From positions 1 to 14,879 of the forward strand of contig DASUSF010000183.1 in NCBI GenBank assembly GCA_036375275.1: a stretch of DNA of 14,879 nucleotides, in the 5' to 3' direction. Under the pieces are notes generated by a model. It made no database searches. It saw nothing but the letters and a program-made list of their open reading frames with translations, and was not told where the DNA came from. This document shows positions 7,331 through 14,869 of this stretch, in pieces (position 1 is the first letter of the stretch; each line of letters starts with the position of its first letter). The position numbers and the translations under genes are program-made. Origin of the DNA: DASUSF01 sp036375275. GTDB taxonomy: Bacteria; Pseudomonadota; Alphaproteobacteria; Geminicoccales; Geminicoccaceae.

Positions 7331-8707
7331 TCAGGCGGTCTGGCCGCGGAGCCGGGCCAGGACCCGCTCGCGGCCGAGGATCGGTAGCAGATGGCCGAGG
7401 GCCGGTCCATGCTCGCGGCCGGTGAGCGCGAGGCGGAGCGGCCGGTAGAGCGCCCGACCCTTGCGCCCGGTCGCGTGCTTCAGCCGGTCGATCCAGGCCT
7501 CGGCAGCCGGGCGGTCGAGATCGCGGTCGGGGAGGAGCGAAGCCGCCTGCTCCAGATAGTCCGGGTCCTCGACCACCGGGACCAGCGCCGCCCGGCAGAC
7601 GGCCCACCAGTGGGCCACCTCCGCGAAGCGCCCGAGGTTGGGCCGGACCGCCAGCCAGAAGTCCTCGCCCGCCTCGGTCAGGCCAGACGCCACGAGGCGG
7701 GGCCGGACCGTGGCGTAGGGCAGCGCGCGGAGCGTCTCGACCGAGTGCCGCTCGAGCGCGCCGGGATCGAAGCGGGGCGAGGCGCGCCCGTACGCCTCGA
7801 GGCGGAAGTCGCCGAGCAGGTCGCCGAGGGCGACGATCGTCCGCGGCGCCAGGGCGGTGCCGAGCGCGGCGAGATAGGAGGCGAGCGCCAGCGGCTCGAC
7901 GCCTTCCGCCTGCAGCGCGCCGAGATCGAGGCTACCCAGCCGCTTGCTGAGCGGCGCGCCGGCGGCGTCGAGCAGGAGTGGCAGATGGGCGAAAGCCGGC
8001 ACGGCCGCGTCCAGTCCCTGCATCAGGCGGATCTGCACCGCCGTGTTGGTCACGTGGTCCTCGCCGCGGACCACGTGGGTGATCCCGAAGGCCGCGTCGT
8101 CGACCGCGGACGCGAACAGGAAGGTCGGGCTGCCGTCGGCGCGCCGGACCACCGGGTCGGAGAGTGCGCCGGCGGAAAAGCGCTTCTCGCCCTGGATCAG
8201 GTCGGCGAAGCGGACCGGGTCGTCGGGGAGCGCGAACCGCCAGTGCGGGCGGCGCCCCTCGGCCTCCAGCCTGGCCCGCTCCGCCGCGCCCAGGCGCAGC
8301 CCGGTGCGGTCGTAGAGGGGCGGCCGCCCGGCGGCGCGAGCCTGCCGCCGCGCGGCGTCCAGCTCCTCGGAGGTCTCGTAGCAGGCGTAGACCCGCCCCG
8401 CCGCCCGCAGCCGCTCGAAGGCCTGATCATAGTCGTCCAGGCGCTCGCTCTGCCGGGCGACCAGGTCCCAGTCCAGGCCGAGCCAGCGGAGGTCGGCGTC
8501 GATGACCGGGATCAGGGTCGGGTCGGAGCGCGCGAGATCGGTGTCGTCGATCCGGAGCAGGACCCACCCGCTCCTGGAGCGGGCGAACAGCCAGTTGATC
8601 AGCGCGGTCCTGGCGTTGCCGACATGGAGCCGGCCGGTCGGGCTCGGCGCGAAGCGGACGGTGGTGGTCAAGGCTGGGCGGCCGTTCCGGCTGCGGGGAG
8701 GCGTCAA
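7331..8707 (-). CDS. gltX: Glutamyl-tRNA synthetase, second (GltX2-like) type
   Basis: A 458-residue class I synthetase that charges tRNA with glutamate. The HIGH-class motif appears as HVGN (28-31) within FAPSPTGRLHVGNARTAL. LLRIDDTD (50-57), VVRGEDHVTN (212-221) and the KMSKS-class loop as APLSKRLGS (251-259) also place it in GluRS. The second Lys is kept but the first is Pro. At about 458 residues it is too long for GluQ-RS (about 300), and the four-Cys zinc site of that family is absent. Many alphaproteobacteria have two GluRS paralogues, one of which also glutamylates tRNA-Gln for GatCAB; which type this is cannot be settled here. TTG 8707 has GGAG at ideal spacing. TTG 8671, giving MTTTVRFAPSPTG, is the alternative closer to usual family length. 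Confidence 0.93.
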   Translation of the reverse strand: MTPPRSRNGRPALTTTVRFAPSPTGRLHVGNARTALINWLFARSRSGWVLLRIDDTDLARSDPTLIPVIDADLRWLGLDWDLVARQSERLDDYDQAFERLRAAGRVYACYETSEELDAARRQARAAGRPPLYDRTGLRLGAAERARLEAEGRRPHWRFALPDDPVRFADLIQGEKRFSAGALSDPVVRRADGSPTFLFASAVDDAAFGITHVVRGEDHVTNTAVQIRLMQGLDAAVPAFAHLPLLLDAAGAPLSKRLGSLDLGALQAEGVEPLALASYLAALGTALAPRTIVALGDLLGDFRLEAYGRASPRFDPGALERHSVETLRALPYATVRPRLVASGLTEAGEDFWLAVRPNLGRFAEVAHWWAVCRAALVPVVEDPDYLEQAASLLPDRDLDRPAAEAWIDRLKHATGRKGRALYRPLRLALTGREHGPALGHLLPILGRERVLARLRGQTA

Positions 8708-8713
8708 CTGCTA

Positions 8714-8717
8714 CTCC
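8714..8717 (-). promoter_or_regulatory. Ribosome binding site supporting TTG 8707 of gltX
   Basis: GGAG lies 6 nt upstream of TTG 8707 on the minus strand, with an in-frame TAG just before it. The competing TTG at 8671 has no comparable purine run, so this site favours the longer form. Confidence 0.5.
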
Positions 8718-8751
8718 AGAACGGCGCGCGCCGCATCCCCGTCCTGGCGGC

Positions 8752-8780
8752 TTGACCGTCCGCCGGCCGGCGGGTTTGAT
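8752..8780 (+). promoter_or_regulatory. Candidate sigma70-like promoter of the SDR gene
   Basis: TTGACC (8752-8757, five of six consensus bases) is followed by exactly 17 bp and TTTGAT (8775-8780, four of six). It would give a start near 8787 and a leader of about 20 nt containing the GGAGG ribosome binding site. It lies in the 100-bp divergent gap with gltX. Confidence 0.45.
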
Positions 8781-8807
8781 CGGCGTGGACGCGAGGGAGG
8801 GACGGGC

Positions 8808-9563
8808 ATGCGGCTCCAGGGCAAGGTGGCGCTGGTCACCGGCGGCGGGTGTGGCTTCGGCGAGGGCATCGCGACGCGGTTCGCCGCGGAGGGGGCGAAG
8901 GTCGTGGTCAACGACCTCCGCGAGGACGAGGCGGAGCGGGTCTCGTCGGCGATCGGACGGGCCAGCCACGAGGCGATCGCGGTCGCAGGCGACGTCGGCC
9001 AGGAGGCCGACTGGCGCCGCCTGGTCGAGGCGACCCGGGCCGCCTATGGCCGCCTCGACATCCTCGTCAACAACGCCGGCACCACCTATTCCAACCGGCC
9101 GATGCTCGAGGTCGACGAGGCCGAGTACGATCGTGTGTTCCGGGTCAACGTCAAGTCGATCTACTGGAGCGCCCACGCGGTGGTCCCGCTGATGCGCGAG
9201 CAGGGCGGCGGCAGCTTCATCAACATCGCCTCGACCGCGGGCCTCCGCCCACGCCCCGGGCTCACCTGGTACAACGCCAGCAAGGGCGCCGTGATCACCA
9301 TGAGCAAGTCGATGGCGGTCGAGCTCGCCCCCGACAACATCCGGGTCAACGCCATCTGTCCGGTGGTCGGCGAGACCGGGCTGACCGCGGCGTTCATGGG
9401 CGGCGACACGCCCGAGCTCCGGGCCAAGTTCACGAGCACCATCCCGCTCGGGCGGATGAGCCGGCCGGCCGACATCGCGGCGGCGTGCCTCTACCTCGCC
9501 GAGGACGAGGCGTCGTTCATCACCGGCGTGGCGCTCGAGGTCGACGGTGGCCGCTGCGTCTAG
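8808..9563 (+). CDS. Short-chain dehydrogenase/reductase (classical SDR, FabG-like)
   Basis: A 251-residue NAD(P)-dependent oxidoreductase with a Rossmann fold. The cofactor loop is TGGGCGFGEG (11-20), where the usual GIG is GFG. NNAG is at 88-91, the catalytic Asn in FRVNVKS is at 114, Ser142 lies in INIASTAG, and the YxxxK pair is Y155/K159 in WYNASKG. The C-terminal EVDGG (246-250 area) is typical. An Asp at the end of beta-2 (VVNDLRE, D36) suggests a preference for NAD over NADP. The substrate cannot be read; 3-oxoacyl-ACP reductase-like and glucose-dehydrogenase-like relatives share all these motifs. GGAGG at about 8796-8800 supports ATG 8808. It is divergent from gltX and stands alone. 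Confidence 0.93.
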   Translation: MRLQGKVALVTGGGCGFGEGIATRFAAEGAKVVVNDLREDEAERVSSAIGRASHEAIAVAGDVGQEADWRRLVEATRAAYGRLDILVNNAGTTYSNRPMLEVDEAEYDRVFRVNVKSIYWSAHAVVPLMREQGGGSFINIASTAGLRPRPGLTWYNASKGAVITMSKSMAVELAPDNIRVNAICPVVGETGLTAAFMGGDTPELRAKFTSTIPLGRMSRPADIAAACLYLAEDEASFITGVALEVDGGRCV

Positions 9564-9597
9564 TCCAGAGCCGCTGCTGGGTCCTGAAGGGAGCGTG

Positions 9598-9635
9598 CGC
9601 CGCTGCTGGCGCGCGGCTGGCCGCGCGCAGCGGCG
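9598..9635. terminator. Strong GC hairpin between the convergent SDR and solute-binding protein genes
   Basis: An inner stem GCGCGCGG/CCGCGCGC (8 bp, loop CTGG) is stacked on an outer stem CGCCGCT/AGCGGCG (7 bp), with a 4-nt bulge on one side. It lies 35 bp after the SDR stop and about 75 bp after the opposing solute-binding protein stop at 9711, so it could end transcription from both directions. No long U tract follows on either strand, which is common in GC-rich genomes but makes the call less certain. Confidence 0.5.
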
Positions 9636-9710
9636 TTAGCACCGCCCGGCATGACAGGATACGCGTTGGCCGGGTAGTCGGCAGACGTGAGCCTTGCGGG
9701 CGCGTGCCTG

Positions 9711-11315
9711 CTACTCGGTCTTGTGGCCCTGCCAGTACTTGTTGTCGTCGAAGGACGGGCCCCAGATCATGCCCTGGACGGTGTCCCGCTCGGCGATCGC
9801 CTCGATGTCCTGGAACATGATCACGAACGGGCCCTCCTCGAGCACCGTCCGCTGCAGCTCGTGGTACATCTCGGCGCGCTTCTCGGGGTCGCTCTCGAGC
9901 ACCGCGGCCTGGGTCTTCTGGCTGAGGTCCGGGATCTCCCAGGCATTGCGCCAGGCGAGCTTGCCGGAGTGATCCTCGTCGTTGCTGGGGTTGGAGGCGA
10001 AGGTGTCGGCGTTGGTGTGCGGGTCCTGGTAGTCCGGGCCCCAGCGGCCGATGTAGATGTCGTGGGTGCGCGCCCGGTACTTGGTCAGCGTCTGCTTGTT
10101 GTCGCCGGGCAGGATCTCGAGGTCGATGTTCGCCTGGTCCCAGGTGCTCTGGATGACCTGCGCCATGTCCATGACCGGCGAGGAGTTGCGGGTGTCCATG
10201 GTGACCTTGAACCCGTCCTCGAGCCCGGCGTCGGCGAGGATCTGCTTCGCCTTCTCGATGTCGAGCGTGTACGGCGTCTCGTCGAGCGCGCCGAGGAAGC
10301 CTTCCGGCAGGAAGGTCTGGTGGACGGTCGCCGAGCCCTTGAGGATGGTGTTCGCGAGGTCCTCGTAGGGGATCAGCCACTTCAGCGCCTCGCGCACCTC
10401 CGGCCGCGCCAGATGCTCGTTCTTCTGGTTGAGGCCGAGGTAGTAGATGGCGCCCTTCGGCACCTCCCTGAGCACGATCTCCTGGTTGTCCCTAAGCGCC
10501 TCGATCTGATCGGCCTCGAGGTTCCGCGCGATGTCGATGTCGCCCTTCTCGATCAGCAGCATCTGGGTCGCGGGCTCGGAGATGTGCCGGGTGATCACGC
10601 GCCGGAAGCCGACCTCGCCCTTCCAGTAGTCGGGGTTGGCTTCCAGCACCGTGCTCTCGTTCGGCTTCCAGGAGACGTGCCGGAAGGGCCCGGAGGCGGC
10701 GGAATTGGTCTTGAGCCACTCGTGGCCCATGTCGCCGTCGACCTCGTGCTCCATCGCGAGCTGCTTGTCGACCACCGAGCCGACGGTCGCGGTCAGGCAG
10801 TAGAGGAAGAAGGTCGGTGCGTAGGGCTGGTCGAGCTCGGCCGTGAAGGTCATGTCGTCCACGACCTTGATCCTGTCCTCGACGTTCTCGGGGGTGAAGC
10901 CGAACTGGGTCAGGATGAAGGCGGGCGTGAGATTGAGCTTGATCACCCGCTGCAGCGACCACGCGGCGTCCTCGGCAGTCAGCGGGTTGCCGGAATGGAA
11001 GGTGATCCCGGGACGGATCTTGAAGGTGAAGGTCCTGCCGTCGTCGCTGATGGTCCAGCTCTCGGCGACGTGGCCCTGCAGGTTCTCGACGTCGTCGGCG
11101 GGATAGGTGACCAGGCGGTCGTAGACGTTCGCCGCCCACTCGGCGGCGGTGAACTCGAACACCTCGGCCGGGTCGAGGCTGATCATGTCGTCGATCTGGT
11201 TCGCCATGACCAGCGTGTCGGGCGGCGTCGCGCTCGACGCCGGCGGCGGGGCGGCGAGGACGACGGCGAGGGGCAGGACGGCGCCGAGCAGGAGGGGCCG
11301 GAGCTGGCGGATCAT
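9711..11315 (-). CDS. ABC transporter solute-binding protein, family 5 (peptide/nickel/opine type)
   Basis: A 534-residue exported binding protein. A signal peptide (MIRQLRPLLLGAVLPLAVVL, cleavage near residue 28 after the Ala-Ser-Ser-Ala stretch) is followed by the SBP_bac_5 pattern. The first lobe has ISLDPAEVFEFTAAEWAANV; then come AESWTISDDGRTFTFKIRPG (about 84-103), TAEDAAWSLQR, SGPFRHVSWKPNE, and the late RWGPDYQDPHTNADTF segment. Length matches DppA/OppA relatives (500-560). It would deliver ligand to a periplasm-facing ABC importer. The ligand is not readable: peptides, nucleoside-linked compounds and sugars are all bound by members. GGGAGA upstream supports ATG 11315. The upstream same-strand neighbour, 81 bp away, is a nucleoside hydrolase. 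No permease or ATPase gene is adjacent, which is unusual. Confidence 0.9.
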   Translation of the reverse strand: MIRQLRPLLLGAVLPLAVVLAAPPPASSATPPDTLVMANQIDDMISLDPAEVFEFTAAEWAANVYDRLVTYPADDVENLQGHVAESWTISDDGRTFTFKIRPGITFHSGNPLTAEDAAWSLQRVIKLNLTPAFILTQFGFTPENVEDRIKVVDDMTFTAELDQPYAPTFFLYCLTATVGSVVDKQLAMEHEVDGDMGHEWLKTNSAASGPFRHVSWKPNESTVLEANPDYWKGEVGFRRVITRHISEPATQMLLIEKGDIDIARNLEADQIEALRDNQEIVLREVPKGAIYYLGLNQKNEHLARPEVREALKWLIPYEDLANTILKGSATVHQTFLPEGFLGALDETPYTLDIEKAKQILADAGLEDGFKVTMDTRNSSPVMDMAQVIQSTWDQANIDLEILPGDNKQTLTKYRARTHDIYIGRWGPDYQDPHTNADTFASNPSNDEDHSGKLAWRNAWEIPDLSQKTQAAVLESDPEKRAEMYHELQRTVLEEGPFVIMFQDIEAIAERDTVQGMIWGPSFDDNKYWQGHKTE

Positions 11316-11396
11316 CAGAGTCTCCCGACGTGGTTCTCGTTCCGCCGCTCGAGCCGGGCAGCGGCCATGGCTGGCGGAGGCGAGCGTCGCTTGGCC

Positions 11397-12344
11397 TCAG
11401 GGAGGTGTCAAGCGAGCGAGCCGCTCGGTCAGGAGCGCGAAGAAGCCGTCGGCGTCGATCCTGGTGACGACCCTGGCGTTCGGCGTCCGGCCGGTCCGCC
11501 CCGACCAGTCGACCACGGTGCGGCCGAGGGTGAACTCGCCCGCGGTCTCGACGTCCACCGCGCAGTCCCGGCCCTCGAACAGCTCCGGCCGGAGCAGCCA
11601 GGCGATCGCGCACGGGTCGTGGAGTGGCGCGCCGACCCGGCCGCGCCGGGTCCGATGGTAGACGTTGTAGAACTCGAGCAGGCCGGCCGCCGCGTGGCCG
11701 ACCCGTGTCCCGAGCGCGCGGATCGCCGCCAGCCGGTCCGGCGTGGCCAGGGCCTGGCGGGTGACGTCGAGGCCGTGCATCACGATCCGGACGCCGCTTT
11801 CGAACACGATCCGTGCCGCGTGCGGGTCGGCGTGGATGTTGAACTCGGCCGACGGCGTCACGTTGCCTTCACCGAGCGCGCCCCCCATCAGCACGATCTC
11901 CGCCGCCCGGGGGACGATGTCCGGCGCCTTGCGGAACGCCATCGCGAGGTTGGTGAGCGGCCCGATCGGGCACAGCGTCACGCTGCCGGGCGGGCGCTCG
12001 CGGAGGATCCGGACGATCGCGTCGACCGCGTGCTCGCTCTGGAGCGGGATCGTCGGCGGCGGCAGATCGGCGCCCTCGAGCCCGGTCTGGCCGTGGATGT
12101 GCTCGGCGGTGACCAGCGGGCGGATCAGCGGTGCCGCGCAGCCGGCATGGACCGGGACGTCGGGGCGGCCGGCGAGTTCCGCGATCCGCCGCGCATTGGC
12201 CGCGGTGAGCGCGAGCGGGACGTTCCCGGCGACGGTGGTCACCGCGAGGACCTCGAGCTCCGGTGAGGCGAAGGCGAGGAGCAGCGCCAGCGCATCGTCC
12301 TGGCCGGGGTCGCAGTCGATCAGGATCGGGCGGGCATCGGTCAT
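11397..12344 (-). CDS. Inosine-uridine preferring nucleoside hydrolase family protein
   Basis: A 315-residue N-ribohydrolase that cleaves the N-glycosidic bond of (deoxy)ribonucleosides to base and sugar. The Ca2+/ribose-binding signature DCDPGQDDALALLLA is at 10-24; the first residue pair is DCD rather than the common DTD. VTTVAGN (35-41), PIGPLTNLA (126-134), MGGALGEGNVTPSAEFNIHADPHAA (split across 153-177), and the late calcium Asp in HDPCAIAW (242-249) are all present. The usual active-site His-Asp (H242 D243) is kept. Base preference cannot be assigned. ATG 12344 begins at the conserved N-terminus. It precedes the solute-binding protein by 81 bp and may be co-transcribed, which would link nucleoside uptake and salvage. 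Confidence 0.92.
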   Translation of the reverse strand: MTDARPILIDCDPGQDDALALLLAFASPELEVLAVTTVAGNVPLALTAANARRIAELAGRPDVPVHAGCAAPLIRPLVTAEHIHGQTGLEGADLPPPTIPLQSEHAVDAIVRILRERPPGSVTLCPIGPLTNLAMAFRKAPDIVPRAAEIVLMGGALGEGNVTPSAEFNIHADPHAARIVFESGVRIVMHGLDVTRQALATPDRLAAIRALGTRVGHAAAGLLEFYNVYHRTRRGRVGAPLHDPCAIAWLLRPELFEGRDCAVDVETAGEFTLGRTVVDWSGRTGRTPNARVVTRIDADGFFALLTERLARLTPP

Positions 12345-12478
12345 GGCGGCAGTCCCGGCGGTCCGACGGAGAGGTATAGCAGCCCGCGCAGAGCGAGGTC
12401 GGTTCGGCGCTTCGCCACGACACTGGAACGCGCACCAGCCCCCACGGGCCGCAACTTTCGGTTCTAGGGGGCGCAAGG

Positions 12479-12503
12479 GGAACCTTAGCAATCATCGGCC
12501 GTT
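12479..12503 (+). promoter_or_regulatory. Candidate EcfG (general stress response) promoter
   Basis: GGAAC (12479-12483) is followed by 16 bp and CGTT (12500-12503). This matches the alphaproteobacterial EcfG/RpoE2 consensus GGAAC-N16-17-CGTT. The start would be near 12510, giving a leader of about 65 nt before the ATG at 12575. The 230-bp divergent gap with the nucleoside hydrolase leaves room for it. The motif match is seen in sequence; regulation is inferred. Confidence 0.6.
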
Positions 12504-12574
12504 TCCCAGGCAGACGACCCCCGATTCCGGTCGCGAACCTACACATCGCTTTCCAAGCGAGGGAGTGCAGCAAC

Positions 12575-14869
12575 ATGACGTTTGGCAGGATGCGCACCGT
12601 GCTGCTCGCCAGCTCGGGCCTCGCGCTGATGGCTGCGAGCCCGGCCGTGGCTCAGCAGCAGTCCGAGCAGTGCATGCAGCAGCTCGACCAGATCGAGCAA
12701 TCGGTTCAACAGGCGAACCTCGAGCAGCAGCGCCAGGAGGACATCACCGAGGTCATCGACGGTGCCCGCACCCTGGCCGAGAACGGCGACGAGGAAGGCT
12801 GCATGCGGGTCGTCGCCGAGCTCGAGGACCTGGTGCAGACCATCGAGACCACGCAGGCCGGTGGCGCGCAGCAGCCGGCCGGTCAGCAGCAGACTCAGGA
12901 GACACAGCAGCAGACGGGCCAACAGCAGGCTCAGGAGCCCCAGCAGCAGACCGGTCAGCAGCAGCAGGCTCAGGAGCCCCAGCAGCAGGCTCAGACCGGC
13001 GAGCAGCAGGGCCAGATGAGCCAGGAGGTGCAGCAGGCGCTGCAGCAGGTCCAGCAGCAGCTCGACCAGGCCCAGCAGGCGCTCGAGCAGGACAACGCCG
13101 AGGAGGCGCGCTCCGCGCTGGATCAGGCGAGCCAGCAGCTCGACCAGGCGGCGCAGCAGGCCGAGGGCCAGACCCAGCAGCAGCTGGAGCAGCTCCAGCA
13201 GCAGCTCGACCAGGCGATGCAGGCGCTCGAGCAGGACGACACGGAGGGCGCGCAGCAGGCGCTGCAGCAGTCGACCGACGAGATCCTTCTGATCGTCGAG
13301 GCCGACCCGGCCGAGCAGGCGAGCCAGCAGCAGGCGCAGTCCGAGCAGCAGGGCGCCCAGGGCGACACCCAGGCGGCCGCCGCGCAGATCGTCGTCGATC
13401 AGCCGCAGCCGCAGGTGACGGTCGACCAGCAGTCGCCGCAGATCAGCGTCCAGGTGCCGAAGCCGCAGGTAACCGTCCGGGTCCCGGACCCGCAGGTCAA
13501 CGTCACGCAGCAGGCGCCGGAGGTGATCGTCCGGATCCCGGAGCCGGTCATCACGGTGCAGATGCCGCAGCCCGAGGTCACGGTCCGCATGCCGGAGCCG
13601 CAGATCGACGTGCAGCAGCCGGATCCGGAAGTCGAGATCGCCATGCAGGAGCCGGTGGTCGACGTGCAGATGCCGGAGCCCAAGGTCACGGTGCAGATGC
13701 CGCAACCGCAGGTCGACGTGCAGCCGGCGCAGCCGAACGTGGCGATTCAGGAGTCTCAGCCCCAGGTCCAGGTGACCCAGGCGCAGGCTACCGTGCAGCT
13801 GCAGCAGGAGGAGCCCGAGGTCACGGTCGAGAAGGGCGAGGCCCAGGTCAACCTCGAGCAGGCCGAGCCGAACGTCCAGATCGAGCAGGCCGAGGCTCAG
13901 GTCAACGTCGAGCGCTCCGAGGAGCAGCCCCAGGTCCAGGTCGAGCGCATGCAGGCCGGCGAGCAGGGCCAGCAGCAGGCGCAACAGGCGCAGGCCGGCG
14001 CCCAGCAGCAGGCTCAGGGCGGTCAGTCGCTCGAGCAGATCCGGCAGCAGCTCGACCAGGCGGAGCAGCAGATCCAGGAGGACAACCTCCAGGAGGCGAG
14101 CAGCACCCTCGACCAGGCGATGCAGACCCTGAGCCAGGCGATGCAGAACGCCGAGGGCGAGACCCAGCAGCAGCTGCAGCAGGCCGAGCAGTCGCTCCAG
14201 CAGGCCTCGCAGGCGATCGAGCAGGAGGACGCGGAGCAGGCTTCCCAGTCCCTGGAGGAGGCGCGTCAGCCGATCGAGCAGGCGAGCGCCAGCCAGGAGC
14301 AGGGGAGCCAGCAGCAGGCCCAGGCCGGCCAGCAGGGTCAGCAGCAGCAGGCTCAGGCCGGTGGTCAGCAGGCCCAGGGCGAGCAGCAGCAGGCTCAGGG
14401 CGGCGAGCAGGAGGAGGCTGAGGTCGAGGTGGTCGAGGCCGAGGAGCAGGAGGAGCAGCAGCAGGCCCAGCAGGGTCAGCAGCAGGCTGCGGTCGGTCAG
14501 GAGCAGCAGGAGCAGGAGCAACCGCAGCCGACCGGCCAGGAGCCGCTCGCGCAGATGGAGGCGAGCGACCTGATCGGCTCCGACGTGGTCAACGAGCAGG
14601 GCGAGACGGTCGCCGAGCTCATCGACCTCGTGAAGAAGACCTCCGACAGCGAGATGCACGCCGTGCTCAGCGTCGGTGGCTTCCTCGGCATCGGGGCCAA
14701 GGAGGTGGCGCTGCCGTACGACCGGTTCGACGTCGGTCAGGACAACCAGATCATCCTGTCCAACGCGACCAAGGAAGAGCTCGAGCAGCTGCCCGAGTAC
14801 GACGAGGCCCAGTTCGAGGGCTCACAGCAGGCGCAGCAGCAGGAGGCGCCACGACAGCAGCAGGAGTAG
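12575..14869 (+). CDS. Exported Q-rich nonapeptide-repeat protein with C-terminal PRC-barrel domain
   Basis: A 764-residue protein with a signal peptide to about residue 26 (ends ASPAVA). Domains in order: a helical segment (27-95) with the only two cysteines (C33, C76); a Q-rich linker (96-148); helical module 1 (149-237); 19 nine-residue units with consensus V-x-V-x-x-P-x-P-Q/E (272-442) plus an 11-residue unit and partial end (to about 458); helical module 2 (484-567), related to module 1; a Q/E-rich linker (570-655); a PRC-barrel (about 658-735: DLIGSDVVNEQGETVAEL, ALSV, GIGAKEVALPYDRF); and a Q-rich tail. There is no Trp, and no aromatic residue lies between F3 and F703. GGGAG supports ATG 12575. 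PRC-barrel proteins bind varied partners in alphaproteobacteria; no precise function is known. The likely place is the periplasm, and stress control is inferred from the upstream GGAAC element. Confidence 0.9.
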   Translation: MTFGRMRTVLLASSGLALMAASPAVAQQQSEQCMQQLDQIEQSVQQANLEQQRQEDITEVIDGARTLAENGDEEGCMRVVAELEDLVQTIETTQAGGAQQPAGQQQTQETQQQTGQQQAQEPQQQTGQQQQAQEPQQQAQTGEQQGQMSQEVQQALQQVQQQLDQAQQALEQDNAEEARSALDQASQQLDQAAQQAEGQTQQQLEQLQQQLDQAMQALEQDDTEGAQQALQQSTDEILLIVEADPAEQASQQQAQSEQQGAQGDTQAAAAQIVVDQPQPQVTVDQQSPQISVQVPKPQVTVRVPDPQVNVTQQAPEVIVRIPEPVITVQMPQPEVTVRMPEPQIDVQQPDPEVEIAMQEPVVDVQMPEPKVTVQMPQPQVDVQPAQPNVAIQESQPQVQVTQAQATVQLQQEEPEVTVEKGEAQVNLEQAEPNVQIEQAEAQVNVERSEEQPQVQVERMQAGEQGQQQAQQAQAGAQQQAQGGQSLEQIRQQLDQAEQQIQEDNLQEASSTLDQAMQTLSQAMQNAEGETQQQLQQAEQSLQQASQAIEQEDAEQASQSLEEARQPIEQASASQEQGSQQQAQAGQQGQQQQAQAGGQQAQGEQQQAQGGEQEEAEVEVVEAEEQEEQQQAQQGQQQAAVGQEQQEQEQPQPTGQEPLAQMEASDLIGSDVVNEQGETVAELIDLVKKTSDSEMHAVLSVGGFLGIGAKEVALPYDRFDVGQDNQIILSNATKEELEQLPEYDEAQFEGSQQAQQQEAPRQQQE
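13388..13948 (+). repeat. 27-bp periodic coding repeat (nonapeptide array)
   Basis: Nineteen consecutive units of exactly nine codons (residues 272-442) are followed by one unit of eleven and a partial last unit. Positions 1 and 3 are V/I/L almost always, positions 6 and 8 are often Pro, and position 9 is Gln or Glu. The DNA copies differ widely while the protein period holds, which points to selection on the protein fold rather than recent slippage. Later units lose Pro and gain Glu. Confidence 0.9.

Noticed and set aside
9687..12266. An 859-codon plus-strand open frame opposite the binding protein and nucleoside hydrolase.
   Set aside because: Same antisense artefact; the minus-strand products carry complete family motifs.
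12425..12429. A second GGAAC upstream of the repeat protein, as another EcfG -35 box.
   Set aside because: No CGTT-like -10 element lies at the needed spacing downstream.
13388..13948. Regular 27-bp repeats that might be taken for a CRISPR array or other direct-repeat locus.
   Set aside because: The units are contiguous with no spacers, diverged at DNA level and in frame within a coding region.
12539..14659. A 706-codon open frame antisense to the repeat protein, with a leucine-rich translation.
   Set aside because: It is the mirror of CAG-rich codons (CTG reads Leu on the other strand). It lacks a sensible start region, and the sense strand carries a signal peptide and PRC-barrel.
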